From: Tomocerus qinae
Taxonomy: Eukaryota > Arthropoda > Collembola > Entomobryomorpha > Tomoceridae
Length of the DNA stretch: 64,000 nt
NCBI GenBank assembly: GCA_020055645.1
Contig: CM034548.1
Location: forward strand, 45,004,296 to 45,068,295
Direction: 5' to 3'
Part shown: positions 1 to 10,171 of the stretch, in pieces
Layout of the letters: every line of letters begins with the position of its first letter
Position numbering within the stretch: position 1 is the stretch's first letter
The notes under the pieces: generated by a model
Database searches by the model: none
What the model was told of the DNA's origin: nothing
The model's input: only the letters and a program-made list of their open reading frames with translations
Translations under genes and position numbers: made by a program

Positions 1-2417
1 AGGTAACGTGAAACAAATATTATGCAAAGTTTGAGGAAACTGTCACGTTTCTTCTGTCAAGGACGGACGTAATTATTGACTACGAATTTGTAATTGGTAT
101 CGACCTGAGAGTGAGAAAGTGTGGCTTCCTCATCTTCTGATATTCAATTGACATTGAAGAGGTATTTACCGTGCAAGCGGTGATTAAAGCATAATATCCA
201 AATAGTGAGAGGCAGAATAATTCTCAAAACTCTCGACAGTGACTAGAGGTCTTACGTCAACATTCACGGTATAAAGCGAATTTATTGGGTATTAGAAGGA
301 TATTGTTTGTAGAAATCAGATTACTTTCTTGTATGTCCTCTCCGTATCTAACTCATTGGTCCACTTCATTTTATAGTCGGTCGGCAGGCATGTCAGGGGA
401 TATGCATAGACAGTTTGTCAAGTGCGACTGAAAAATTGATTGCAAGCATTCTGGGCCATATGTTTCTCCAGCCTTACTAGTAAAACCATGCAGTGTCTCT
501 GAACTCTGAAGTAATAATTATAATGAAGGGTAAAAGTTGTACCTTAAATGTATCACCCAAAAATCAGAATTATAACAGATCCATCAGTAATTTAGAATAA
601 TAACAAAGACTCTCTGGCCCCAACACATGTAATAGTAATGAAATAATGAATGGAATAATTAAATACGATTTCCGCGAATTTTGTTGTTTCTACCACATTG
701 CTGCCTACTTTGAAACCTTCAATTAAAAATGAAGTCGACTCGGTGATGCAAATGACAAATGCAAACACATGTATACCTGGAAATGTACGTTCTAACTGTT
801 TATTGAAACCGCAAATTAAAGCTTCTGAAAATTAAGATTTATTATTGTAAATAATTATTTCAAATCACATGACATAAATACCATTTCTCAAATTATTTTG
901 CAGGCGAAATGGAACAATGCATCAGGTTTTGATATTTCTGAGCAACTTGACAATAAAACTTTGATTTGAATTGGTATATGGATGATACAGATATGAGTCA
1001 TTTACATATAAAATTCGTTGGCATAAAAAAGTAAAATAGAAAACAGAAAAAAGTTATTTTACTTCTATTTCATGGTGGGACTTTATCCTGTATAGCTCTC
1101 AATACAATACTGAAATTAAAAATCAAAATACAAAAATTTAAAAGAATTGATAGTAATTTGGACAATGATGGTTGAAAATATTCGTTTGACCAGGAAATGT
1201 CGTTTCATCACATTTCCAGAAAAAGAAAATCTTTATTTCAATTCCGACGAATTATGTGTGTTTATCAATCAATGGATAACGAAAACAATGCTTTGAGTCC
1301 GAGTTTAAAAGTAGAACCCCATAAAAATTACAAAAGGAATTCATGCAAAATGGGTTACTGGAAAATTTGAAATCTCATATCAGTCACAAGTACACAAGTT
1401 AAACCTTTTTACCCAAGTTAAAAAAACTACCAAATTTAATCGAAATTAAAAAGTTTTAGGAATTTTAACTTGGTTTTAGAATTTCTGTTGTAAATTGATT
1501 GCTTTTGATATTCCAGCAACTTTTGCACAATTGCAGGATGACCCTTATCATTTACAAGTGACTCTAATTAGTTCCATCCAAATACATTACTGATACCTTA
1601 GGAGTTAAATTTCTGCGTTTTGTGGATTAATTGTTCAAAAAAGAACATAATATAAGTCCTCATAAGTGTACCATATTGCCATAAACCTGGTGGATTTTTG
1701 TATTTGTCAAAAATGCATTATTGCTTATATTTTAAAATTGAAGTAATTGGGTGGATAAACAAGGCGTAGAAAAAATTAAGAAATAAAAATGGGACCATAA
1801 TATAAGCTAATACATGACAGTCCCAAATGGGATTTCGTCAAAAGCGCGAGTACTGGCCCAATAGAATAGTTTGCCCTACCAGGTGAGATATGTCATGTTA
1901 TACTGTTGATTTCATTTCATATGTTAAACGGTTTAGGGTTAAGGACATTTTAAGGTTCACATAATATTTTTCATTACTCGATGCAGATTTTAATTGGCTT
2001 TTTACATTCAAAACTCAAATTCCTGAACCATGTTCAATTTCCTAATGTTCTAATAGTATTATAAGAAATCGTCCCTCCTAAGATTGTCAGGTATAGCTGC
2101 TAAATAACTATTCTTTTAGTTGTAGTACATAGCATGTTATGTAGTAAACGCACGAAAAATTGTGCTTCCATCAGTAATCGATTTTCCTTTATAACATATA
2201 AACCTGTAATAATTTTCAGTTTAAAGAGAATATTTTCTGCGTATATATGCACAGATATAACATTATATGCTTACGTTTCACAATCACGTATAATTTTACT
2301 GTGCAGAAATACAGCTATATAAGTAGTTAAGAGTTATGTACTGGACAATGTGGTATTGGTATTATTATAGCATGTTACAAATTACATTGAGTGATAAGCT
2401 AATTCTAGTAGTTTGGA
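1..2417. other. AT-rich non-coding flank, no gene seen
   Basis: No open frame longer than about 60 codons and no recognisable exon, tRNA or repeat was found in this stretch. The one short frame at 2134..2322 has no family resemblance and looks like chance. The stretch ends at the foldback element's target duplication. Confidence 0.6.
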
Positions 2418-2426
2418 CTATAGTAG
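2418..2426. repeat. Left target-site duplication of foldback element
   Basis: CTATAGTAG sits directly before the left terminus GGGTAAATCC. It matches ATATAGTAG (4647..4655), directly after the right terminus, at 8 of 9 positions. Nine-base duplications are characteristic of Foldback elements in Drosophila. The right copy runs into a TAG-rich microsatellite, so part of the match could be chance. Confidence 0.6.
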
Positions 2427-2868
2427 GGGTAAATCCAGCTAGCCGAATCCGAAGGTCCAGCTAGCCGAAGCCGAAGGTCCAGCTAGCCGAAGCCGAAGGT
2501 CCAGCTAGCCGAATCCGAAGGTCCAGGTAGCCAAAGCCGAAGGTACCAGCTAGCCGAAGCCGAAGAATGTACCAGGTAGCCGAAGTTCCGAAGGTCCAGC
2601 TAGCCGAAATCAGAAGGTCCAGCTAGCCGAGCCGAAGTACCAGCTAGCCGAAGCCGAATTACCAGCTAGCCGACTCGAAGATCCAGATACCCGAAATCAG
2701 AAGGTCCAGCTACCCGAAGCCGAAGGTCCCGCTACCCGAAGCCGAAGGTCCAGCTACCCGAAGCCGAAGGTCCCGCTACCCGAAGCCGAAGGTCCCGCCA
2801 CCCGAAGGTCCCGCTACCCGAAGCCGAAGGTCCCGCTACCCGAAGCCGAAGTACCAAATACCCAAAGG
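2427..2868 (+). repeat. Left arm: about 20 units of a 22-bp tandem repeat
   Basis: The arm consists of GC-rich units built from CCAGCTAGCCGAAGCCGAAGG. Outer units carry AGCTAGCC and inner units drift to AGCTACCC or CGCTACCC. It is about 440 bp long, close to one 451-bp higher-order period of the right arm. Confidence 0.85.
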
Positions 2869-3402
2869 ATACATAAAACTGAACTGCATCAAGTACTTAA
2901 TTTATTACGTACCAAAATACTATATATTCATTTTTAGCTCGGCTGAGTAAGGCGACTAGGCTTTATTTGATTCGCCCTTTCAATAGTCATAAAATAAACT
3001 GCACCTGCAGTAACATAATTTCCACCTTCATACCGAAAATCTGTACATTATTTATATTTGAAAATTAGATAACACCCTTTAATTGGGGTTTAAAGTTACT
3101 ATTTTTGCAGTCATTAAATCCCCAAAACTAGATTGGAAATTGTACAACGTAATTATTGACTGTTCCAGATTATTGAATAACACTTGTTGAATTTTTAATT
3201 TTTAAAAGCTGGAAATTTTAAAAATCAGTTTTCTTAAAATCAATGCAGATTGCGCCACAAGTTTCAGTTATCTGAGATTATTGCCTACAACTTTATAGTT
3301 TAAAGTTTTTGTGGGATACTCTGCGTTGAGTAACAATAGCGATTTAAACATTTCCAAAAAAACTTTTCTGAGTTTTACCAAGATTCAACATGCTCACAGA
3401 TA

Positions 3403-4646
3403 GACTAGCTTGACCTTCTGATTTCGGCCAGCTTGACCTTCTGATTTCGGCTAGCTTGACCTTCTGATTTTGGCTAGCTTGACCTTCGGCTTCGGCTACC
3501 TGGACCCTCGGGTTCGGGTAGCTGGACCTTTGGCTTCGGGTAGAATGACTTAATCCGTCGGCTTCGCGACGATAGACCTATCCTGTCGGCTTCGGGTAGC
3601 TGGACCTTCGGCTTCGGGGAAACGGGACCTTCGGCTTCGGGTAGCGGGACCTTCGGCTTCGAGTAGCTGGTACTTCGGCTTCGGGTAGCTGGACCTTCGG
3701 CTTCGGGTAGCTGGACCTTTGGCTTCGGGTAGCGGGACCTTCGGCTTCGGGTAACTGGTACTTCGGCTTCAGGTAGCTGGACCTTCGGCTTCGGGTAGCT
3801 GGACCTTCGGCTTCGGGTAGCTGGACCTTCGGCTTCGGGTAGCGGGACCTTCGACGTCGGGTATATTTACTTATCCCTTCGGCTTTGGGTAGCGGGACCT
3901 TCGGCTTCGGGTTTATTCACTTATCCCTTCGGCTTCGGGTAGCGGGACCTTCGAGTCCGCTAGCTGGTACTTCGGCTTCGGCTAGCTGGATCTTCTGATT
4001 TCGTCTAGCTGGACCTTCGGAACTTCGGCTACCTGGTACATTCTTCGGCTAGCTGGTACCTTCGGCTTCGGCTACCTGGACCTTCGGATTCGGCTAGCTG
4101 GACTTTCGGCTTCGGCTAGCTGGACCTTCGGCTTCGGGTGTCATCCTTCGGCTTCGGCTAGCTGGACCTTTGGCTTCGGGTAGCGGGACCTTCGGCTTCG
4201 GGTAACTGGTACTTCGGCTTCAGGTAGCTGGACCTTCGGCTTCGGGTAGCTGGACCTTCGGCTTCGGGTAGCTGGACCTTCGGCTTCGGGTAGCGGGACC
4301 TTCGACGTCGGGTAGATTTACTTATCCCTTCGGCTTTGGGTAGCGGGACCTTCGACTTCGGGTTTATTCACTTATCCCTTCGGCTTCGGGTAGCGGGACC
4401 TTCGAGTCCGCTAGCTGGTACTTCGGCTTCGGCTAGCTGGATCTTCTGATTTCGTCTAGCGGGACCTTCGGAACTTCGGCTACCTGGTACATTCTTCGGC
4501 TAGCTGGTACCTTCGGCTTCGGCTACCTGGACCTTCGGATTCGGCTAGCTGGACCTTCGGCTTCGGCTAGCTGGACCTTCGGCTTCGGGTGTCATCCTTC
4601 GGCTTCGGCTAGCTGGACCTTCGGATTCGGCTAGCTGGATTTACCC
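3403..4646 (-). repeat. Right arm: inverted 22-bp tandem array with 451-bp higher-order duplication
   Basis: The units read ACCTTCGGCTTCGGGTAGCTGG and related variants. Landmarks recur at a constant offset of 451 bp: 'ctggaccttt' at 3711 and 4162, and 'tcatcc' at 4141 and 4592. About 3711..4161 and 4162..4612 are therefore tandem copies of a block of many subrepeats. This arm is roughly 2.8 times the length of the left arm, so the element is asymmetric. Confidence 0.85.
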
Positions 4647-4655
4647 ATATAGTAG
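4647..4655. repeat. Right target-site duplication of foldback element
   Basis: ATATAGTAG pairs with CTATAGTAG at 2418..2426 (8 of 9 bases). It is followed by a short (TAG)n microsatellite to about 4672. Confidence 0.55.
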
Positions 4656-4682
4656 TAGTAGTAATAGTAGTAGAATGGAGTG

Positions 4683-4697
4683 GTTTCCATTGGCAAC
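4683..4697 (+). promoter_or_regulatory. X-box (RFX-factor site) of the Arl13b promoter
   Basis: GTTTCCATTGGCAAC fits the X-box consensus RYYNYY-N(1-3)-RRNRAC with half-sites GTTTCC and GGCAAC and a 3-base spacer. RFX/DAF-19 factors bind such sites to drive ciliary genes, usually within about 250 bp of the start codon. This one is 179 bp upstream of the ATG at 4876. It sits in a 229-bp interval between the foldback element and the start codon that must hold the core promoter unless the gene is transcribed from further upstream. The match is seen directly; function is inferred from the neighbouring gene's known ciliary role. Confidence 0.7.
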
Positions 4698-4875
4698 ATT
4701 TCACAACAAAGTTGCTGGAATGAAAACATTTGTGGCTGTCCTTAGGGTATACAGCTCGGAGGGAAATCCTCTTACTGCTAGTTAGTCACTGGAGTATAAC
4801 AACTACAGCACGAAGATAATCTCCAGTTACTGAAAATATGAACCTGTTTTTCGCAACATTTTCTTCGACTTAGTC

Positions 4876-7800
4876 ATGGGTAACACTATACGATTAGGTA
4901 TATCCAGAACCACACTGGCACTAAATAGTTGTTGCAACAGTCGAAGTAAGAAATATTATTTTCATCCTAAATATTTACACGAATTTATGATTATTTAGCA
5001 AACTATAATTTTGTTTACACTATTTCAGGGAAAAAACAGAAAACAGTGAATATACTCATATGCGGGGTTGAAAATACGGGCAAAAGCATAATTGCATTGA
5101 GACTTTCGAAATGTAATACTCTACAATCATTGATATATTTACCATTTACTATCATAAAAAATTCAGTACACTAACAAAAATATTATCTTTAGTTAAAAAA
5201 TCTGTTCCTGATCTGACGTACATTCCAAGCGTTGGCTACAATACTTTTGTTAACAAATCACCTAATTGCAATGTCCGTTTGATGGATATTGGAGGCTCCG
5301 CGTCTATCCGAGAGATTTGGAACCATTACTACTGTGATGTATGTCTACAATTTTTATACATTATTTTGCTTTCATAATAATTAATTTCTCAGAGTTACAA
5401 TATTTGTTATGACTCCAGTCTCATGGATTTATCTATGTCGTGGATACGAGTAATCGTGAATCGGTAAGGGAATCTGGTTTAGTTTTACTAGAACTTCTAA
5501 ATGACAGACGGGTTCAGGGGAAGCCATTGCTTATGTAAGTTCATTATTGCTGATTGCTTTACATTGTCATTTAAATGAATAGTTTCTATCATGGCTCTAT
5601 TATGAGTTTTAATCAATGTTCAATACATTCTGTTAGTTTGGGAAACAAGTGCGACCTGCCAGACAGCATAGACGAAGATGAGTTAGTAAGTGCATTGCAA
5701 CTTGTTACTGTTGTCAACCAAGCTAAAAGTTTTACGAGAGTAGAGCTCGTTTCGGCAACTGACCGAGAACTTGACAAAAACATGTTTGTCGGATACAAGT
5801 AAGTACATTCCAAAGTACGTTTAATATTGATTGTAAAATTGAAACAGTAGGTGGTGATATACCCACCAGAGTTACAGTTCTCACTGTTAATTGAGAATTC
5901 TCAAAAGTTAATATCAAACGTTTGTGTTTCCGTTTCCTGATTCAAATTTCTAAAGTTAAAAGGAATTGCATTTCTGTATTTCAGCTGGCTGATAAGTTAT
6001 ATCAAACGACACTACCATGAGCTAAACGAGAGAGTGATCCATGAAACGATGGAAGAAAAGGACAGAGAAAAGCTGCGGAGGCAGCAAGCCTGGGAATTTT
6101 CTCAAGAGAAAGATAGTAATGAATTAAAAATAGAATGTGACACGGAGGCGCATGAAAGAACGCCCGTAACGACGTCAAGTGCCAGGCCTTACTCAAATGT
6201 CGTGGCAAGCACAAACCGTCTACCAGCAAATCCCTTATCGTCAATTAAAAACGAAAATAGCATAGAGATTCAACCTGATATTCCCAATGACATTTCTAAA
6301 TCTAATTTGTCAAAAGTGATTCCGCACCCAAGAAGCAATAGTGGGAAATCTTTGGCAAGACTCTCGCCTGAAGGTGCAGACTCAGACGATGGAATTATCA
6401 ACAACGGATTTGATGCTTCAGAAGAAAACGTCATGCTAAATAGCCGTTTATCATCTGCTAAAATATCCACTGATGCCTCAGATTCTCCCAAAACCGAGGT
6501 TTGTATATTTTGTAGACATGGCTTTTCTCCCAATTTTATGTATGTGTAAATTCAAATCCCGTTGACACATTGGACACCTTTTCCATTCCCGATTTTCGGT
6601 GTTAAAAACTGACAGTTGGTGGTATTAACTCATAGAATTCATTTTTAAATCTTGCTCTTTACTTTAGAGAATTACATTGAGATGCATTAGTTGACTTTGT
6701 GAGTTGGCAAAAATTGGCATATTATGTGCTTAAGACTGACATCCTTTTAAATGGCGAGTGATTTAAATTGTTTTTAATATCTTGGCGAGCGTAACTGTTG
6801 AATAACTTGTAAATGATGCATATGCTTGATCATTCGTTTGAAAGATTGAGTCAAGATACATCATCTTATTTTAGTTTAGGACTCCGAATTGCTTCTGACT
6901 TCCAATCACAATCTTAATGTTGGTAAAAGCATTAAAACTAATTAGCAAGAGAGGATAAGGTAAAGATTTGAAAATGGAGCATTGTGATTTGATGTTGGGA
7001 AGGTCGTTGGCCGAGTTTAAAGTGCAAATAGTAAGGAAGTAATTATGTGTTTCAGTAATTGTAACATTTCTTATCCCATGGCAAAATCCAATCTGAATTT
7101 TACTATCAAGACCATAAAATCCTAGGAAGTTACAAAAGCGAATATTTCTCAAGTGCAATAATAGTAAAGTCTGGCTTATTTCGCATGGGACAAACAATTT
7201 TGGTAGCAATATCCTGATTGTGAGTCTACTTCATCTCACTCTCCCCGCATGAATGGGAGAAAAGATTCCCCTTTAAAAAGAATTATGGCAAAGAAATCTG
7301 AAATGCGTGTCGTAAAGTCTGTGTTGGTTAGATTTCCCGTTGTATTGTGCCGCTTTGTAGAGTGTATATTTGTACAAAGTAGTAAATGTGTACAAGAAAC
7401 TTGTATAAGTGCTGAGTACGCACTTGCTGACTGGGATCTCAATCTCCACCAGCTTCACTTGACGGCGGATGACGATAAGCTCTGTTGTGAATCCGAGTGA
7501 GTGAAACATAACATTTCTATTTGGTCAAAACATTATTCTTGTCGGAATGGAGAAACACACTGAGATCCGTTTTAGTCCTGAGTGAGATATTATTGTATTC
7601 TCTAGTGCCTCGATTTCAGTACACTGTCCTATTTGAGTGGGAGTCTCTCGGTTCAATCCTTTCCTTCTTTTCTCTCATCAACCAAATACAGTATGCTTCT
7701 TCCAAAACGAACCAGAATTTATTCAATATGATGTCGCATTTACTATAACCAGTATAAGGCAGTAAGCAAATCAGAAATCTCAGAATTTCCGAGTTTACCC

Positions 7801-9910
7801 AATTGGAGTTTAAATGTTATCTTACTATTTGTACTTACTACTCAGTGTTCTTCTATGTAGTTCACTAGTAAAGGAAGATGATATAGAACTTTGTAGAAGG
7901 ACAATCTGTAGTACGCTGCTCGGAAAATCTTCGAAATTTGCCTGATGGGGCATTACTATAAGTTACCCTTTCTAGGTCTGTCTATTGTCCTTTTTTGCAA
8001 TATCTTTTCCAAAGAAGTATTATTCTCACAACCACTGACTTAAGGAATCGTGTAATTCAGGGAATGTTGCAACTGACTGCATTTCAGAGATAGGTACATA
8101 CTTATTCTTTACAGTTCCGAAGCAGCTCACTGGCTTTCTATTTTCTATTGTCTGTATAAACGAATTTAATACGTTCATTGTTTTATTGTGCGTCAAAATG
8201 TGGATTACATTCTTATAGATTCAGATTTACAGTTTAGACTTTCTTTTAGCATTGAATAGAAAGCATAGAAGGATAAAGCCATTAAAGTTGTTTTAAATTG
8301 GAGCACATCGATAAGTTACGGTATAGACAGACGTTTGGGAAAGTTCGCTTGGTTGTAGTATTTAGGTACTTTCTCTAAAGATTTTCATAGAATGGCTTTC
8401 TTCTTCATATTTATACAGCCCGTATAGTAAGTAGCATGTACCAATTGTACATACAAAAACATGACCATGAAAAAGAAAATTGTTTAACTTATTTCATCTA
8501 TGCGTATTTTGGTTACTTATAAAGTATAATATATACGTTTCGAAGAAATAACCCTAGAGAAAGCAATCACTAAATAAATGCCGAGAAAAGAAAAGCCAAT
8601 GAAAATAAAGTAGAAAGGTAGAGTGCAGGGAGTACATAAGTAGAAGAAGGCAGTTCTATATGAAAGCTGCAACAGTCATACCAATCTGGAGCTCGTAAAC
8701 ATCTGTATTTATTTTATGACTTAAGGTTGAAACTCCTTCCGTTGCTGCAGTTCGATGTGCCTTTCAGTTATAATTGGAATTCAGAATTACAAATTAGGAA
8801 TCTATGTACGGCATAATTCCTGTAATATACTTTTGGATACGATTTATTTGCTCTATATCGTTTAGATCAAAACAAATTGGCTTTCTATATAAAGCAAATT
8901 AATATGGAGTAATCAGCAAAGTCTGTTGCTCGTTAATTATACGATCCAATGTTTTTGAGAACATACACACTTGGTGTATTAATTATTTACATAACTTAAA
9001 ATTGTAACTGACAGTGCTGACTTATTATTGAAAGTATGAAACTGTAGAAAATGGCTTGTTGGTATCCAGTTAAAAGGTACAATTGCCAATCCAGATAAAT
9101 TCGCTGAAGCATTGAAAATTCAAGGTCTCGGTTCATATTTTGTTGTAGCTCTTGTTAATATTGTGCAAATAGTTCTAGTTTTGTATCGGTCACGCAGGGG
9201 AATTGTTGCTTACCTGTTTTATTTACTTACTATTATTAGAGTTGCTCAGACTAGACTCGCAGTAGAAACAAAAAATTGTGTTGTTAATGATAGAATTGTA
9301 TACAAACAATTCTCGCAGGACTTGTAACCTAATACGGTTGTTATTGTATGTTGTTTGAAGGTTCCGACGGAAATCATAATGGTAACAACTTTAGCCCAAG
9401 TCCATGATAACAAAGCTCTAAAAGATAGACGTACGTCCACCTCTACCCACGAGGGCTCTGTTACAATGTCAGCTACATCTCTCAGATCCGAGGAAGTGGA
9501 TGTTGTCTGGGATGAAGTGCTTGGATCAAAACCTTCAAGCAGTTATGCAAAAGGTAACTTATGTTATTAAATCTTGGTAAATCCGACCTAGTTTTCCCTA
9601 TCTGAATCCAAACTATTCTCTGCCTATGTTTGTGCTCCTAGTTATATATAGCGAATAACAATTATACAGATACTTGGCTGTAAAACGATGGTTATTGCTT
9701 TCAGATAAGCCGACAAAGAAAGTAGGCAGCCGTACGAACAAAGTTGCACCAATCAGTCTTCCTATGACGATTTCAACAATTGAATCAACAGCAAATGATT
9801 TCGATCGGTTAAACAAAATGTCTGCTGGTAAACGTTTTCCCAGGCGGAAGAGTTTGGCGGAAATCCCTATGCCCGTTTTGAAATCTAACCGTAAAGATGA
9901 AGTACTTTAA
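4876..9910 (+). CDS. Arl13b: ADP-ribosylation factor-like protein 13B, complete eight-exon coding region
   Basis: Joining 4876..4945, 5029..5112, 5193..5338, 5419..5534, 5637..5798, 5985..6498, 9361..9553 and 9705..9910 gives 1491 nt. That is 496 codons plus TAA, with GT-AG introns and matching phases throughout. The product is the cilium-associated atypical GTPase ARL13B, which in other animals is the exchange factor for ARL3 and sits on the ciliary membrane. Visible parts: N-terminal Cys-Cys pair (C19, C20; palmitoylation in the family); P-loop GVENTGKS (36-43); switch I PSVG (63-66); DIGG (83-86) followed by S87; NKCD (142-145); SAT (178-180); a charged helix from about 205 (HELNERVIHETMEEKDREK), as in the family's coiled coil; a low-complexity tail; and NKVAP (440-444), resembling the RVxP ciliary-targeting motif. 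Human ARL13B is 428 residues, so the tail is somewhat long here. The canonical Arf glutamine after DxGG is absent (Ser; Gly in human), which fits a poor hydrolyser. The start is the only ATG giving the Cys-Cys leader in frame. Exon 6's donor (GTTTGT) is weak; GTATAT four bases on is an alternative but would break the phase. Confidence 0.93.
6499..9360 (+). other. Large intron 6 of Arl13b (2.86 kb)
   Basis: This intron separates the GTPase and coiled-coil exons from the C-terminal tail exons, phase 0 at both ends (GAG, then GTT). Short frames inside, such as 7249..7500, show no family resemblance and are not supported as exons. I saw no mobile element in it. Confidence 0.7.
9361..9553 (+). other. 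Arl13b: Arl13b coding exon 7 (low-complexity tail)
   Basis: The acceptor is TTTGAAG and the donor GGTAACT, with a phase 1 end. The exon encodes a Ser/Thr-rich linker ending in VDVVWDEVLGSKPSSSYAK. It rests on phase continuity with exons 6 and 8 more than on strong homology, because the tail evolves quickly in this family. Confidence 0.75.
9705..9910 (+). other. Arl13b: Arl13b last coding exon with RVxP-like motif
   Basis: The acceptor TGCTTTCAG and phase 1 join to exon 7 create Asp429. The exon reads KKVGSRTNKVAPISLP, comparable to the basic stretch and RVEP of human ARL13B. It ends in a basic segment (KRFPRRKS) and TAA. Confidence 0.82.
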
Positions 9911-10165
9911 TTTATTAATGTAAGCACAATCAATAGAAACAATGCTGTATTTACTGTAATAATGATTGCTACTTTCCGTCATTCTAACTCTAAATTAATA
10001 GATAATGCGGACAAGTCCTGATTTTATACTTCATGATGCCAAATGTTATACATATTTACTAGTCAACAAACTAAAGTAGTGTTCAAACATATTTTTCGAT
10101 TTTTTAAAATATAAGTAAGCATGCCATAAGTGAGTTATCACAAATTTCTTTTCAACTGGTTTGGA

Positions 10166-10171
10166 AATAAA
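10166..10171 (+). terminator. Candidate poly(A) signal of Arl13b
   Basis: This is the first AATAAA downstream of the Arl13b stop codon, 256 bp after it, within AT-rich sequence. No transcript evidence is available. Confidence 0.45.

Larger units (their letters stand above)
2427..4646. mobile_element. Foldback-type element with long tandem-repeat inverted arms
   Basis: The element begins GGGTAAATCCAGCTAGCC and ends with the exact reverse complement. The left arm (about 2427..2868) is a tandem array of roughly 22-bp units of the form CCAGCTAGCCGAAGCCGAAG with many point variants. The right arm (about 3403..4646) is the same array in reverse orientation (ACCTTCGGCTTCGGGTAGC). Variant units such as those with 'GAATGTACC', 'GTTCCGAAG' and 'AAATCAGAAG' occur in the same order counted from each terminus. 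The arms are therefore true inverted copies and not two independent arrays. The loop (about 2870..3402) is AT-rich and has no long open frame, so no transposase is visible. Arms made of short subrepeats, a 9-bp target duplication and a non-coding loop fit the Foldback (FB) class. The alternative is an inverted minisatellite pair without mobility, but the terminal match plus flanking duplication argue against that. Confidence 0.75.

Noticed and set aside
2427-4646. CRISPR-like array or coding repeat
   Set aside because: Units are contiguous without unique spacers, occur in inverted arms, and have no stable reading frame; this is eukaryotic DNA.
5575-5802. Independent 75-codon gene at the Arl13b locus
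   Set aside because: Most of it is exon 5 of Arl13b read through into introns on both sides; the splice sites at 5637 and 5798 explain it.
7249-7500. 83-codon plus-strand frame inside Arl13b intron 6
   Set aside because: Its phase is not needed, because exons 6 and 7 already join in phase 0. It has no family motif, and an overlapping minus-strand frame is equally long.
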